Shown here: one piece after another, positions 34,708-44,234 of the stretch
Layout: each line of letters begins with the position of its first letter
Position numbering within the stretch: position 1 is the stretch's first letter
Source: Burkholderiaceae bacterium
GTDB taxonomy: Bacteria > Pseudomonadota > Gammaproteobacteria > Burkholderiales > Burkholderiaceae_C
Length of the DNA: 64,000 nucleotides
Direction: 5' to 3'
NCBI GenBank assembly: GCA_016790575.1
Contig: JAEUOU010000005.1
Coordinates: 1-64,000, forward strand
Program-made: the position numbers and the translations under genes
The notes under the pieces: generated by a model
The model's database searches: none
Seen by the model: the letters and a program-made list of their open reading frames with translations, nothing else
What the model was told of the DNA's origin: nothing

Positions 34708-35645
34708 GCATTCGTCACTATCTGAAGTTCAACGACCTGTCGGTGCGGGAATACGGTTACCTGCTCGAACGCTCCGCTCTCATCAAACGGAAATTCAAAC
34801 AATACGAAAAGCACCACCCTCTGGTTGACCGCACCCTGGCGATGATCTTCGAGAAGGCCAGCACGCGCACCCGCGTGAGCTTCGAGGCGGGCATGTACCA
34901 GATGGGTGGCTCTGTGGTGCACCTGACCACCGGTGACAGCCAGCTCGGCCGTGCCGAACCCATCGAAGACAGCGCGCGGGTCATCAGCCGCATGGTCGAT
35001 ATCGTGATGATTCGCACCTTTGGTCAGGACAAGATCGAGAAATTTGCCCAGTTCTCTCGCGTACCGGTCATCAATGGCCTGACCAACGAATTCCACCCCT
35101 GCCAGATCCTCGCTGACCTGTTCACTCTGACTGAATACCGCCCGGCTCCTGGCGGCAATCCGCTGGACGCCATCAAAGGCAAAGTGGTCGCTTGGGTCGG
35201 CGACGGCAACAACATGGCCAACACCTGGCTGCAAGCGGCCGAACTGCTGGACTTCACCGTCCATGTGAGCACGCCCAGCGGCTACGAAGTCGATGCCCAA
35301 CTCGCCGGGATATCCAACCCTGGCTGCTACCGGGTCTTCAGTGACCCCAAGGCAGCTTGCCAGGGCGCCGACCTGGTGACGACGGACGTGTGGACAAGCA
35401 TGGGCTACGAAGCCGAGAACGAGGTGCGCCGCGCCGCCTTCAGGCAATGGTGTGTGGACACCGACATGATGGCCGTGGCCAAGCCCGACGCGCTGTTCAT
35501 GCATTGCCTTCCGGCCCACCGCGGCGAGGAGGTGACAGCAGAAGTCATCGATGGCCCGCAGAGCGTGGTGTGGGACGAAGCCGAAAACCGGATGCATGTC
35601 CAGAAAGCCCTAATGGAGTACCTGCTGCTGGGCCAGGTGGCCTGA
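34704..35645 (+). CDS. argF: Ornithine carbamoyltransferase
   Basis: A 313-residue protein with the carbamoyl phosphate motif KASTRTRVSFEAGMYQ, the HPCQILADLFT loop, the ornithine loop and the C-terminal HCLPAHRGEEV. It makes citrulline from ornithine and carbamoyl phosphate. It starts inside the argD stop (ATGA) and is followed 8 bp later by the first YkgJ-type gene. Confidence 0.98.
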   Translation: MSIRHYLKFNDLSVREYGYLLERSALIKRKFKQYEKHHPLVDRTLAMIFEKASTRTRVSFEAGMYQMGGSVVHLTTGDSQLGRAEPIEDSARVISRMVDIVMIRTFGQDKIEKFAQFSRVPVINGLTNEFHPCQILADLFTLTEYRPAPGGNPLDAIKGKVVAWVGDGNNMANTWLQAAELLDFTVHVSTPSGYEVDAQLAGISNPGCYRVFSDPKAACQGADLVTTDVWTSMGYEAENEVRRAAFRQWCVDTDMMAVAKPDALFMHCLPAHRGEEVTAEVIDGPQSVVWDEAENRMHVQKALMEYLLLGQVA

Positions 35646-35653
35646 TTGACTCC

Positions 35654-35956
35654 GTGAACGTCTGCATCACCTGCGGCGCCTGCTGCGCGAGCTTCCGCGT
35701 GGACTTCTCGGTGTTCGAGACCGAGTCGGAAGGTGGCAGCGTACCTGACGGCCTTTGGGTTTCGATCTCTGAGGGCATTGCCCGCCTTCGCGGCACTGAC
35801 TACGGTCGACCACGCTGCGCCGCATTGTGCGGCTCCGTCGGTGTGAGGGCGACCTGTGGCATCTACGAGTGGCGCCCCAGCCCCTGTCGCGAGTTTCCGG
35901 AAGGTGGGGAAGCCTGCGCGCAGGCCCGCCGCCGCCACGGACTGGCCGCACTCTGA
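35654..35956 (+). CDS. YkgJ-family cysteine cluster protein, tandem copy 1
   Basis: A 100-residue protein starting at GTG: VNVCITCGACCASFRVDFS, with the CxxCxxCC-type cluster and later cysteines in RCAALCG, TCGIYEWRPSPCREF and EACAQARRRHGL. The family (UPF0153/YkgJ) is predicted to bind zinc or iron; function is unknown. The next gene encodes a close paralogue, so this is a tandem duplication. The GTG lies 8 bp after the argF stop, and no strong Shine-Dalgarno is seen. Confidence 0.82.
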   Translation: MNVCITCGACCASFRVDFSVFETESEGGSVPDGLWVSISEGIARLRGTDYGRPRCAALCGSVGVRATCGIYEWRPSPCREFPEGGEACAQARRRHGLAAL

Positions 35957-35961
35957 CCATC

Positions 35962-36282
35962 ATGTCCGCCTGCATGACCTGCGGAGCCTGCTGCGCGGCC
36001 TACCGCGTGGAGTTCTCGGTGTACCAACTCGACGATGCCGGTGGCAGTGTCCCCGCCGTCTTCACCGAAACCGTGAACGGCAGTACCTGCCGCATGCGCG
36101 GAACCGGCGAAGTACCCATCCGCTGTGTCGCCCTCACAGGCACCGTCGGCGATTCGGTCGCATGCACGATCTACCACCGTCGCCCTGCGCCATGTCACGA
36201 GTTGCAGGTAGGCAGCTATGCGTGCGAGAAGGCCCGTACCCGCCACGGACTCCCCGATGTCGGTCCCGAAACCAACCGTTGA
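35962..36282 (+). CDS. YkgJ-family cysteine cluster protein, tandem copy 2
   Basis: A 106-residue paralogue of the previous gene: MSACMTCGACCAAYRVEFS, IRCVALTG, ACTIYHRRPAPCHELQVG and YACEKARTRHGL align with copy 1 along the whole length and the cysteine spacing is kept. It starts 5 bp after copy 1 ends and is followed 11 bp later by the methyltransferase gene. A metal-binding or Fe-S role is expected from the cysteines, not shown. Confidence 0.85.
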   Translation: MSACMTCGACCAAYRVEFSVYQLDDAGGSVPAVFTETVNGSTCRMRGTGEVPIRCVALTGTVGDSVACTIYHRRPAPCHELQVGSYACEKARTRHGLPDVGPETNR

Positions 36283-36293
36283 ATCGGCCTCGT

Positions 36294-37211
36294 ATGCACG
36301 CCCTGCTTGCCGCTATCGCCAACGCCACCATGCCGCCGGAGGCACGAAGAGTGTTCCACGGACGTGGCGGCCTGTTTCCTGGCAGCGAAGCCTGGACCCT
36401 GGATGCCTTTCCACCGGTCTGGGTGGTTACCAGATTCGGGCCTGTGACGGCCGAAGAACAGGCCGCGCTGACCGATGCCCTGCGCAGGCGCCACGACCAA
36501 ACGACTCCGGGCGAGCCGCTGAACGCGGTATTGCAGACCCGATTTGCAGGGCGCAGCGAGACGACAGTGCTTGCCGGTGGCGTACCCGAGTCACACGTCG
36601 TGACCGAGGACAACACCTTCTACCGTATCAGCCTGCTGCGTGGCCAGAACCACGGCCTTTTCCTGGACATGGCGGAAGGCCGGCGCTGGGTGCGAGCCCA
36701 TAGCCGGAACGCCAAGGTGCTCAACCTCTTTTCCTACACCTGCGCATTTTCGGTAGCCGCGATGCAAGGCGGCGCCCGGGAAGTGGTCAATGTCGACATG
36801 GCCCGTGCCGCCTTGGTCACTGGCCAGCAGAACCACCGGATCAACGGCTTCGACAGCGGCGCGAGGTTTCTGGCGCACGATTTGTTCAATTCCTGGGGCA
36901 AGGTCGCGCGCATCGGGCCTTACGACCTTGTCATTGCCGACCCGCCAAGCTACCAGAAAGGCAGCTTCGTGGCGAACAAGGATTGGCCGCGCCTGGTGCG
37001 CCGGCTTCCGGACCTGATGCGCCCCGGCGCTCACGCCCTGCTTTGCATGAACGCACCCGAAATTCCCGAGCAGTTCCTGCGCGATCTGGTGGCTAAGGAG
37101 GCACCGGGGTTGGAGGTTCTGCAGCGTCTGGACAATCCGGCCGCGTTCGCCGACGTGTCACCAGACCGGGCACTCAAGGTGTTGGTAGCCCGCCTGCCGA
37201 ACTTGGGCTGA
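36294..37211 (+). CDS. Class I SAM-dependent methyltransferase (RlmI/RlmK-like)
   Basis: A 305-residue protein. SAM motif I is VLNLFSYTCAFSVAAMQGGA with the acidic VVNVDMARAAL strand; motif IV is VIADPPSYQKG. The LRGQNHGLFLDMAEGRRWV segment before motif I is typical of the 23S rRNA m5C/m2G methyltransferases of the RlmI type. It lacks the N-terminal PUA domain of E. coli RlmI. The target (rRNA base) is inferred from the family. Confidence 0.85.
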   Translation: MHALLAAIANATMPPEARRVFHGRGGLFPGSEAWTLDAFPPVWVVTRFGPVTAEEQAALTDALRRRHDQTTPGEPLNAVLQTRFAGRSETTVLAGGVPESHVVTEDNTFYRISLLRGQNHGLFLDMAEGRRWVRAHSRNAKVLNLFSYTCAFSVAAMQGGAREVVNVDMARAALVTGQQNHRINGFDSGARFLAHDLFNSWGKVARIGPYDLVIADPPSYQKGSFVANKDWPRLVRRLPDLMRPGAHALLCMNAPEIPEQFLRDLVAKEAPGLEVLQRLDNPAAFADVSPDRALKVLVARLPNLG

Positions 37212-37302
37212 GCTGGAGTTGCTTGACGCCTGAAGTATTTTTTCGCGGCGTTGGAAATTACCGACACCACGGCATTTTCGGCGGTGCTAACTTTGCCCGA
37301 CC

Positions 37303-37929
37303 ATGAAAAAGCTCTGGGACATATCCCCGCCCATCCATGCCCAGTCGCCGGTGTTCCCGGGCGACACCGCCTATTCTCAGCACTGGGTCGCCACGATCGG
37401 GCCGGGCTGCCCGGTCAACGTCAGTGCCATCACGCTCAGCCCCCACGTGGGCGCCCATGCTGACGGACCGCTGCATTACGACCCGGACGGCGCAGCCATC
37501 GGCACGGTAGACCTTCAGTCATTCATCGGACCCTGCCGTGTCATTCACGCCATCGCCTGCGGGCCACTGATAAGGCCGCAACACCTGGTCCATGCGATGA
37601 CCGGGCTGCCCCCGCGCGTACTGGTGCGCGCCTACGACCGTATGCCACAGGACCGATTCGACACCGCCCTGCCCGCTTTTGCGCCCGAGACCATCACCAT
37701 GCTGGCCGACCGTGGCGTCGTGCTGATTGGTTTCGACAGCGCAAGTGTCGACCCTGCCGATAGCAAGACTCTGGACAGCCACCAGGTGCTGCGCCGGCGT
37801 GGCCTGCGCGTGCTGGAGAACTTGTTGCTCGACAAGGTGCCCGAGGGCGACTACGAGCTGATCGCCCTGCCCCTGAAACTGACGACTGCCGATGCCAGTC
37901 CGGTACGCGCCGTGCTGCGTGAACTCTGA
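37303..37929 (+). CDS. kynB: Kynurenine formamidase
   Basis: A 208-residue cyclase-family metal hydrolase: MKKLWDISPPIHAQSPVFPGDT, SAITLSPHVGAHADGPLHYD (the HxGTHxD-type metal motif as HVGAHAD) and GFDSASVDPADSKTLDSHQVL. It hydrolyses N-formylkynurenine to kynurenine and formate. kynU follows 19 bp later and kynA after that. Length is normal. Confidence 0.95.
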   Translation: MKKLWDISPPIHAQSPVFPGDTAYSQHWVATIGPGCPVNVSAITLSPHVGAHADGPLHYDPDGAAIGTVDLQSFIGPCRVIHAIACGPLIRPQHLVHAMTGLPPRVLVRAYDRMPQDRFDTALPAFAPETITMLADRGVVLIGFDSASVDPADSKTLDSHQVLRRRGLRVLENLLLDKVPEGDYELIALPLKLTTADASPVRAVLREL

Positions 37930-37948
37930 ACCCGAGGAGACAAATCCC

Positions 37949-39223
37949 ATGACAACACTGGCTGACTGCCTGCACAGGGACGCCATTGACCCCCTGCGCG
38001 GGTTGCGCAACAAGTTCGACCTTCCGGAAAACCTCATTTACCTTGACGGCAACTCTTTGGGCGTGATGCCGCGTAGCGCCCCCGGACGCATCGCCCAGGT
38101 CGTCACACAAGAGTGGGGCTCCGACCTCATTCAAAGCTGGAACAAGCACGGCTGGTTCCAGATGCCGGGCAAGGTGGGCGACAAGATTGCGCGCCTGATC
38201 GGCGCCGGCCCTGGCGAGGTGGTCGCGACCGACAGCACCTCGGTCAACCTGTTCAAGGTGCTCAACGCAGCCATGAACATCGCCGCCACCGATGCGCCGC
38301 AGCGCAAACGCATCGTGAGCGAGCGCAGCAATTTCCCGACCGACCTCTACATCGCCGAGGCGCTGTGCAAGCAGCACGGCCTGGAACTGGTGCTGGTCGA
38401 GCCCGAGGCGATCGCCGCGTCGCTGACCGCCGAGGTTGCGATCCTGATGCTGACCCATGTGAACTACCGCACCGGCGCCATGCACGACATGGCGGCCGTA
38501 ACCGCCGCCGCCCATGCGGAAGGCATTCTGACCGTGTGGGATCTCGCGCACAGTGCTGGCGCAGTGCCAGTGAACCTGACAGCCACCAAGGCGGACTTCG
38601 CCGTCGGCTGTGGCTACAAATATCTCAACGGTGGCCCGGGTGCGCCTGCCTTCGTTTGGGTCAATCCGCATCACGCAGACCGCTTCTGGCAGCCACTGGC
38701 CGGCTGGTGGGGCCATGTTGCGCCTTTCGCCTTCACGCCCGATTACCAGCCCGCGCCGGGCATCGCACGCTACCAGTGTGGCACGCAGCCCGTCATCAGC
38801 CTGGCCGCACTGGAATGTGGAGTCGACACCGTGCTCGATGCCGCGCCGCTGGGTGGCATGGAGGCACTGCGGGCCAAGTCGCTCGCACTGACTGACCTGT
38901 TCATTCAACTGGTGGAAGAGCGCTGCGAAGGACATGATCTGGGACTGGCGACACCGCGCGTGCACACATTGCGCGGTTCGCAGGTCAGCCTCACCCGCAA
39001 CCAGGGCGCCTATGCGATCGTGCAGGCGCTCATCGCGCGTGGCGTGATCGGCGATTACCGGGCGGGTGACGGCGAATGTCACAAAGACATCCTGCGCTTC
39101 GGCTTCACGCCCCTGTACATCGGCTTTGCCGATGTGTGGAACGCTGTCGAACAGCTGAAGCAGGTGCTCGAATCGGGCGAGTGGCGCCGCCCCGAGTTCA
39201 ACCAGAAACATGCCGTGACCTGA
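37949..39223 (+). CDS. kynU: Kynureninase
   Basis: A 424-residue PLP hydrolase: ENLIYLDGNSLGVMPRSAP, LMLTHVNYRTGAMHDM, WDLAHSAGAVPVNLTA and the PLP lysine in GCGYKYLNGGPGAPAF. It converts kynurenine to anthranilate and alanine. A GGAG Shine-Dalgarno (CCGAGGAGACAAATCCC) precedes the ATG. It lies in the middle of kynBUA. Confidence 0.97.
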   Translation: MTTLADCLHRDAIDPLRGLRNKFDLPENLIYLDGNSLGVMPRSAPGRIAQVVTQEWGSDLIQSWNKHGWFQMPGKVGDKIARLIGAGPGEVVATDSTSVNLFKVLNAAMNIAATDAPQRKRIVSERSNFPTDLYIAEALCKQHGLELVLVEPEAIAASLTAEVAILMLTHVNYRTGAMHDMAAVTAAAHAEGILTVWDLAHSAGAVPVNLTATKADFAVGCGYKYLNGGPGAPAFVWVNPHHADRFWQPLAGWWGHVAPFAFTPDYQPAPGIARYQCGTQPVISLAALECGVDTVLDAAPLGGMEALRAKSLALTDLFIQLVEERCEGHDLGLATPRVHTLRGSQVSLTRNQGAYAIVQALIARGVIGDYRAGDGECHKDILRFGFTPLYIGFADVWNAVEQLKQVLESGEWRRPEFNQKHAVT

Positions 39224-39232
39224 GGAGCGTCC

Positions 39233-40102
39233 ATGACCTGCCCCTATACCGCCCCGGCGTCCCGTTCGGACACCGAAACCATCGTGCGCGACGAAAAGGC
39301 CCGCCTCGATTTCAGCCGCGACATGAGTTACGGCGACTACCTGCAGCTGGACTCCATCCTGAACGCGCAGAAGCCGCTGTCGCCCGCGCACGACGAGATG
39401 CTGTTCATCGTCCAGCATCAGACCAGCGAGTTGTGGATGAAACTGATGCTGCATGAACTGCAGGCAGCGATCGGCAACATCGCGGCAGACCGACTCAACC
39501 CCGCATTCAAACAGATGGCCCGCGTCTCCAAGATCATGGAACAGCTGGTCCACGCTTGGGACGTGCTGGCCACCATGACACCGCCGGAATACAGCGCCAT
39601 CCGGCCCTATCTGGGCCATTCCAGCGGATTCCAGAGCTTCCAGTACCGCTGCATCGAATTCGCCATGGGCAACAAGAACGCCGCCATGCTGCTGCCCCAC
39701 GCCCACAACCCCGAACGGGCAGCAATGGTCCAGGCCGCCTATGAAGCACCGTCCCTGTATGACGAATGCCTGCGCCTGCTGGCCCGGCGGGGCATCGCGG
39801 TGCCGGCCTCGCATCTGGAACGAGACTGGACCCTGCCGTACCAGTCCGATGACGGCGTAGAGCAAGCCTGGCTGACGGTGTACCGAGATCCGGACCGCCA
39901 TTGGGCGCTCTACCAGCTCGGAGAAGAATTGACGGACCTGGAGGATGCTTTCCGCCTGTGGCGCTTCCGACACCTGACGACGGTGGAGCGGGTGATCGGG
40001 GTCAAACGCGGAACGGGCGGCACTGGTGGCGTCAGCTACTTGCGCAAAATGCTGGATGTGGTGCTTTTCCCCGAGATCTGGCGTCTGCGAACCAATTTAT
40101 AG
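39233..40102 (+). CDS. kynA: Tryptophan 2,3-dioxygenase
   Basis: A 289-residue heme dioxygenase with [38 protein letters not shown] (heme/substrate region), [18 protein letters not shown] and [19 protein letters not shown]. It opens the indole ring of tryptophan to N-formylkynurenine, the first step for KynB and KynU. It starts 9 bp after kynU. Repeat copy F begins at its stop codon. Confidence 0.97.
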   Translation: MTCPYTAPASRSDTETIVRDEKARLDFSRDMSYGDYLQLDSILNAQKPLSPAHDEMLFIVQHQTSELWMKLMLHELQAAIGNIAADRLNPAFKQMARVSKIMEQLVHAWDVLATMTPPEYSAIRPYLGHSSGFQSFQYRCIEFAMGNKNAAMLLPHAHNPERAAMVQAAYEAPSLYDECLRLLARRGIAVPASHLERDWTLPYQSDDGVEQAWLTVYRDPDRHWALYQLGEELTDLEDAFRLWRFRHLTTVERVIGVKRGTGGTGGVSYLRKMLDVVLFPEIWRLRTNL

Positions 40103-40156
40103 GCAAAACAGGTCAGTACCCAGCGTAAATTAGTCGCTTTTGCTATCATTAATATA
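40103..40156 (-). repeat. Dispersed 50-bp repeat, copy F (between kynA and the FAD monooxygenase)
   Basis: On the minus strand it reads ATGATAGCAAAAGCGACTAA, then TTTACGCTGGGTACTGACC and TGTTTTGCC. It is the most diverged copy accepted. It fills the gap between the convergent genes. Confidence 0.65.
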
Positions 40157-40163
40157 GCGATGA

Positions 40164-41348
40164 CTACGAGGCGGTATAACCGCGGTAAAGCCAAGGGACG
40201 TCGAGAACCCAACGACCGAACGCAGCAATTGTCCAGTCGCGGCCCCACTTCATCGGACCGCGGGCGTGAAAAATTCGCCCGTTTCGGGCCGAGCGGGCCT
40301 GTACGCGAGCACATCGCTGCCAGCGCCGCTTGGCGTAGGCTTCCAATGCAGAGGGAACGTCGCCCGGGGCCGCCTCCAGAGATTGCGCCAGAACCGCCGC
40401 ATCTTCGATGGCCATGCCGGCCCCTTGAGCAAGATACGGCCGCATGGGATGCGCCGCATCACCCAACAGGGCCACCCGACCCAAGGCCATTTCTTGCGCA
40501 GAGCCGACTGGGGGACGATCGCACAAAGCCCAAAGGCGCCACGCCGGAACGGCGGCGATCAACTGCCTCAGGGGAGCGCAGGCCGAAAACAGTGCCGCCT
40601 GCAGGTCTGCCGCATTGGCCCCGTGGTCCCAATGGTCCAGGTCCTGGTCAATGCGCCCATGCACAACCGCCACGACGTTCAGCATGCGCCCTGCCTTCAC
40701 CGGGTACTGCACCACATGGAAACGGGGACCGAGCCAAGAAGTGACATGCTGGCTGCGCAGTGAAGCGGGTAGGTCAGACTGCGCCACCAGCGCCCGATAA
40801 GCCAGATGCCCGGAGAAGCGTGGCGTACCGTCCCCCAGCATCACCTCACGGACTCGGCTCCACAGCCCGTCGGCACCGATCAGCGCATCTGCGCTGTACT
40901 GCATCCCCGTGATGGTGGACCCCACAACCCGATCTCCGGCCAATTCAAAACTGCTGATCCAGTTCGACAGATGAATCCTCGTGGATGTTGTGTCCTGCAA
41001 AGCCTGCAACAAAAGCGAGTGCATGTCGGCGCGGTGAATCGTGGCGTATCGCGCTCCGTATCTCCGAACCACCGACTCATCCAGATCCAGTCGGCCAAGC
41101 TCGCGGCCATTGAGGGCATCCCGGATCGCCAGATGAGGAGGAAAGGCCGCAAAACGCTCCAAGGCACCGGTCAAGCCCCACCCCTCCAACACGCGCACCA
41201 CATTGGGGCCAAGCTGAATTCCCGCGCCGACCTCACCAAAAGCATCGGACCTTTCATGAAGATCGACCACCCAGCCCACCCGCGCGCAGGCCAACGCCGC
41301 AGCCATTCCGCCAATACCGCCACCCGCAATCAGTAGTTCCCTGCTCAT
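40164..41348 (-). CDS. FAD-dependent aromatic monooxygenase (salicylate / 3-hydroxybenzoate 6-hydroxylase type)
   Basis: A 394-residue class A flavoprotein hydroxylase. The FAD motif is LLIAGGGIGGMAAALACA at the N-terminus, the DG motif is LIGADGLWSRVREV, and the GD motif is VALLGDAAHPMRPYLAQGAGMAIEDA. Such NAD(P)H-dependent enzymes hydroxylate aromatic acids. The gene converges on kynA, which yields anthranilate, so an anthranilate- or benzoate-type substrate is possible but unproven. I chose the ATG at 41348, where the FAD motif starts, over a longer frame. Confidence 0.88.
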   Translation of the reverse strand: MSRELLIAGGGIGGMAAALACARVGWVVDLHERSDAFGEVGAGIQLGPNVVRVLEGWGLTGALERFAAFPPHLAIRDALNGRELGRLDLDESVVRRYGARYATIHRADMHSLLLQALQDTTSTRIHLSNWISSFELAGDRVVGSTITGMQYSADALIGADGLWSRVREVMLGDGTPRFSGHLAYRALVAQSDLPASLRSQHVTSWLGPRFHVVQYPVKAGRMLNVVAVVHGRIDQDLDHWDHGANAADLQAALFSACAPLRQLIAAVPAWRLWALCDRPPVGSAQEMALGRVALLGDAAHPMRPYLAQGAGMAIEDAAVLAQSLEAAPGDVPSALEAYAKRRWQRCARVQARSARNGRIFHARGPMKWGRDWTIAAFGRWVLDVPWLYRGYTAS

Positions 41349-41436
41349 AGGCGCGATTGTGCGAGTGCTGAGGCCCTTTGCGAACACAGCATGTTTGATT
41401 CGGCGCAAGGGTTGCGCACAATGATCAAATCGGGCC

Positions 41437-41470
41437 AAAAAAAAGCCCTTCGATCAACGAAGGGCCTTCA
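41437..41470 (-). terminator. Rho-independent terminator after tRNA-His
   Basis: On the minus strand AAGGCCCTTCG, loop TTGAT, CGAAGGGCTT is followed by seven T residues, 5 bp after the tRNA CCA end. Confidence 0.9.
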
Positions 41471-41474
41471 GATT

Positions 41475-41551
41475 TGGGGTGGCTGATGGGACTCGAACCC
41501 ACGACGACCAGAATCACAATCTGGGACTCTACCAACTGAGCTACAGCCACC
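41475..41551 (-). tRNA. tRNA-His(GTG)
   Basis: A 77-nt tRNA on the minus strand. The extra 5' G (G-1, position 41551) faces a C discriminator, unique to tRNA-His. Acceptor GTGGCTG/CAGCCAC, anticodon loop TTGTGAT (GTG), T-loop GGGTTCGAGTCCC and encoded CCA at 41477-41475. Confidence 0.97.
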
Positions 41552-41561
41552 GAAGCCTGAA

Positions 41562-41567
41562 ATTATA
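41562..41567 (-). promoter_or_regulatory. -10 element of tRNA-His
   Basis: TATAAT on the minus strand 10 bp upstream of the tRNA 5' end; the -35 would lie in the 3' end of ppiD and is not obvious. Confidence 0.55.
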
Positions 41568-41579
41568 CCCTCAGTACAT

Positions 41580-43523
41580 TCACTTCGCGGTCTTGGAACC
41601 AGCTTCTTCAACCGTTCGGACGGCTGGCTTGGCCGCCAGAATCTGGACTTTGTATCGTTCCTTGAGCAAGTTGTAATAGGCCTTTCCCTCCAGCCCAGCC
41701 CACAACTGTGCATACTGCCGGGTTTCCTGACGAAGTGCCTCGGCGTCCGGTGTCGGCCGGGGAATCACCTTGTTGACACGGACAACCGCGTAGCCCTTTT
41801 CGCCCAGATCGATTCCCAGCCATCCTGGCAGTCTGGCCGGGTCCGCTTTGAGCGCCGCCTCCAACACCTCCGGTGGCAGATTCCCGGTCTGATCCCGAGA
41901 AACGACCACCGCGGCCGGGAGTCCGCCGGTTTCTTCATCCTTTGCACGCCACTTCGCGAGTTGGGCCTCGCCCTCCTGGCGCGCAAGCTCGGCACCCTTT
42001 TCAATCAGGAAAGCAGCCCGAACCTGGTCCTTGACCTCGGCAAACGGACGAGTCTTCGCTGGTTGGTACTTCAGAATCCGGCCAGAAACAAGCTGATTGG
42101 ACGCGGTCTCGACGGCCTCGGTATTGCGCTTTTTATCCACAGACTCGGCTGAAAACAGCGCCGCGAGGAATTTCTGATTTGTCAAAGGGCCCGCCGCTCC
42201 CGCGACGCCCGCCCTCGTTACGCCGTTTGCCGTACGAATCTCCAGCTTCAGGCGTTCAGCAACCGGCTTGAGACTGTCGGACTGCTCATAGACACCGTTG
42301 CTGAACGCCTCGGCGGACTCCTGGAACTTGCGTTGGGCTTGTTGCTTGCGGACCTGCTCCTCCAACTCCGCCTTCATTTCATTGAAGCCTCTGGTCTGAG
42401 GCGCTTTGATATCGGTAAGTCGGATGATGTGATAGCCGTACTCGGTCTCAACCACAGAGCTGAATTCGCCCTTTTTCAGCGCAAAAGCCGCATCTTCAAA
42501 AGGCTTGACCATGGCGCCTCGTACGAAAAAGTCAAGATCACCGCCTTTGCCGGCAGAACCGGGGTCCTGGGAGTTTTTCCGTGCCAGTTCTGCAAAAGTG
42601 TCGGGTGCCTTTCGGGCCTGGGCGAGCAATTCCTCTGCTTTTGCCTTGGCCTTTTGCCGCTCGCTCTCCGCAGACGTGCGGGGGGCGGAAATCAGGATAT
42701 GACTGGCACGCCTTTCCTCTTGGCCGGAAAGCCGCTCCGAATTCTGTTCGTAGTAAGCCTTCAGATCCGCTTCGCTGACAGCAATCGATTTTTTGATTGT
42801 GTCGACGTCAAGAACAAGATACTCAATATCAGCCTGTTCAGGAGCCTGATAGCGGGCTTCGTTGCGTCGGTAACTCGCCTCAAGATCAGCGTCGGTGATG
42901 GTCACCCGCCCGGCAAAATCCGACGGATTCCAGCGCACCACATGGACCTCCCGCCGCTCGAGCAGCGCGTCAAGGGCGACACGCGCTTGGGTCGCCGAAC
43001 TGATCGTCGAGCCTGTCAAGCCCTGCAGTACCTGCCGTGTTGAGAGGTCGGCCCGAACCTGGGCTTCAAACATTTCCGGCGTCATGCCCTGACTCGCAAC
43101 AAGACGGCGGTACCGTTCCATATCGAGTCGACCTTCCGAGTCGCGCAACGACGCAATGGTCGGGTTCTCCTGGAGTTCGCGCGCCAGACGCGTGTCACTG
43201 GTGGTCAGTTTCAGGTCGGTAGCGGCGGCGGCCAGCACACTTTCTCGAATCAACCGCTCCAAAGTGGCGTAGCGGGCTTCCGGGGAGTCCAGCAGCTTGG
43301 GATCAAGCGACGGCATCGACTGACGAATTCGTTCTGCCTCACTGCGGTGCGCGGCATCCCATTCCGATTGCGTGATGTCGCGCCCGGCAACCTTCGCAAC
43401 CACCGGACCTTTTTCGTTGAAACGACTGTACCCGTCGATGCCGAAGAGGACAAAAGACGGCACGATCAGCAAGAACAACAGAAATTGCATGATTCTGGTG
43501 TGCTTGCGAACGAAATCAAACAT
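41580..43523 (-). CDS. ppiD: Periplasmic folding chaperone / peptidyl-prolyl isomerase PpiD
   Basis: A 647-residue membrane-anchored SurA/PpiD-type protein. One N-terminal transmembrane helix (residues 12-30, [19 protein letters not shown]), a SurA_N-like helical domain ([18 protein letters not shown]), a parvulin domain at roughly residues 265-370 ([46 protein letters not shown]) and a C-terminal helical region. It assists folding of exported proteins near the Sec channel. It is followed by tRNA-His and preceded by tRNA-Val. Confidence 0.93.
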   Translation of the reverse strand: MFDFVRKHTRIMQFLLFLLIVPSFVLFGIDGYSRFNEKGPVVAKVAGRDITQSEWDAAHRSEAERIRQSMPSLDPKLLDSPEARYATLERLIRESVLAAAATDLKLTTSDTRLARELQENPTIASLRDSEGRLDMERYRRLVASQGMTPEMFEAQVRADLSTRQVLQGLTGSTISSATQARVALDALLERREVHVVRWNPSDFAGRVTITDADLEASYRRNEARYQAPEQADIEYLVLDVDTIKKSIAVSEADLKAYYEQNSERLSGQEERRASHILISAPRTSAESERQKAKAKAEELLAQARKAPDTFAELARKNSQDPGSAGKGGDLDFFVRGAMVKPFEDAAFALKKGEFSSVVETEYGYHIIRLTDIKAPQTRGFNEMKAELEEQVRKQQAQRKFQESAEAFSNGVYEQSDSLKPVAERLKLEIRTANGVTRAGVAGAAGPLTNQKFLAALFSAESVDKKRNTEAVETASNQLVSGRILKYQPAKTRPFAEVKDQVRAAFLIEKGAELARQEGEAQLAKWRAKDEETGGLPAAVVVSRDQTGNLPPEVLEAALKADPARLPGWLGIDLGEKGYAVVRVNKVIPRPTPDAEALRQETRQYAQLWAGLEGKAYYNLLKERYKVQILAAKPAVRTVEEAGSKTAK

Positions 43524-43584
43524 GCTGCAACTACTTTCTACGACAAAACGAAAAAGGCGAACCGAGTGTTCGCCTTATGGTCAG

Positions 43585-43660
43585 TGGTGGGTGCTGACGG
43601 TCTCGAACCGCCGACCTACGCCTTGTAAGGGCGCCGCTCTACCAACTGAGCTAAGCACCC
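43585..43660 (-). tRNA. tRNA-Val(TAC)
   Basis: A 76-nt tRNA on the minus strand: acceptor GGGTGCT/AGCACCC, anticodon loop CTTACAA (TAC), T-arm CGGTTCGAGACCG and encoded CCA. It is 14 bp after the HU gene on the same strand, so the two may share a transcript. Confidence 0.97.
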
Positions 43661-43674
43661 ACTGAAACCGATGC

Positions 43675-43947
43675 TCAGTTGATCGCGTCCTTGAGACCTT
43701 TGCCCGGACGGAACTTCGGAACCTTGGCAGCCTTGATTTTAATCGCGGTGCCGGTGCGCGGGTTGCGTCCAGTGCGAGCCGCACGCTTTGTCACCGCAAA
43801 TGTACCAAAACCAACCAGCGATACCGAACCGCCCTTCTTGAGTGTCTTCTTGACGCCGTCGATCATGGACTCCAAAGCACGCGATGCGGCTGCCTTGGAG
43901 ATGTCGGCGCTGACGGCAATATGTTCGATCAGTTCGGTCTTGTTCAT
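43675..43947 (-). CDS. hup: HU family DNA-binding protein
   Basis: A 90-residue histone-like protein: [47 protein letters not shown] and [12 protein letters not shown]. It forms a dimer that bends DNA. tRNA-Val follows directly. Whether it is the alpha or beta type cannot be told. Confidence 0.96.
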   Translation of the reverse strand: MNKTELIEHIAVSADISKAAASRALESMIDGVKKTLKKGGSVSLVGFGTFAVTKRAARTGRNPRTGTAIKIKAAKVPKFRPGKGLKDAIN

Positions 43948-44234
43948 GGCATGTCTCTGGTCTATTGGATATGTACGATAGATTATTCTGCGGAAGCTCG
44001 GACCCGCTGACAGCTCACGCTCCGCGCCGATAACCCCGGGGAGCATTCCTGCTCCACTTGCCCGATTCTAGTCGGATTTGTGGACTGTCAGGCAACCCGG
44101 CAAAAGGGTCCGATCTCATCGAAGTCTCAGGTTTGAGTCATGTCCTTGGCTTTCGGAACTGCCACCGCCCAGATGTTCCGCACCAGCATTGCCTGTCTCG
44201 AACAATGCCTCGAATCGACGGGATCGACGAAAAC

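Noticed and set aside
37694-39973. A 759-codon minus-strand frame opposite kynB, kynU and kynA
   Set aside because: It is antisense to three well-conserved enzymes and has shadow-frame composition with no recognisable motif.
43948-44234. A possible decayed gene between HU and the DMT permease
   Set aside because: The 287-bp stretch has no frame with family features on either strand; it most likely holds the HU promoter region.
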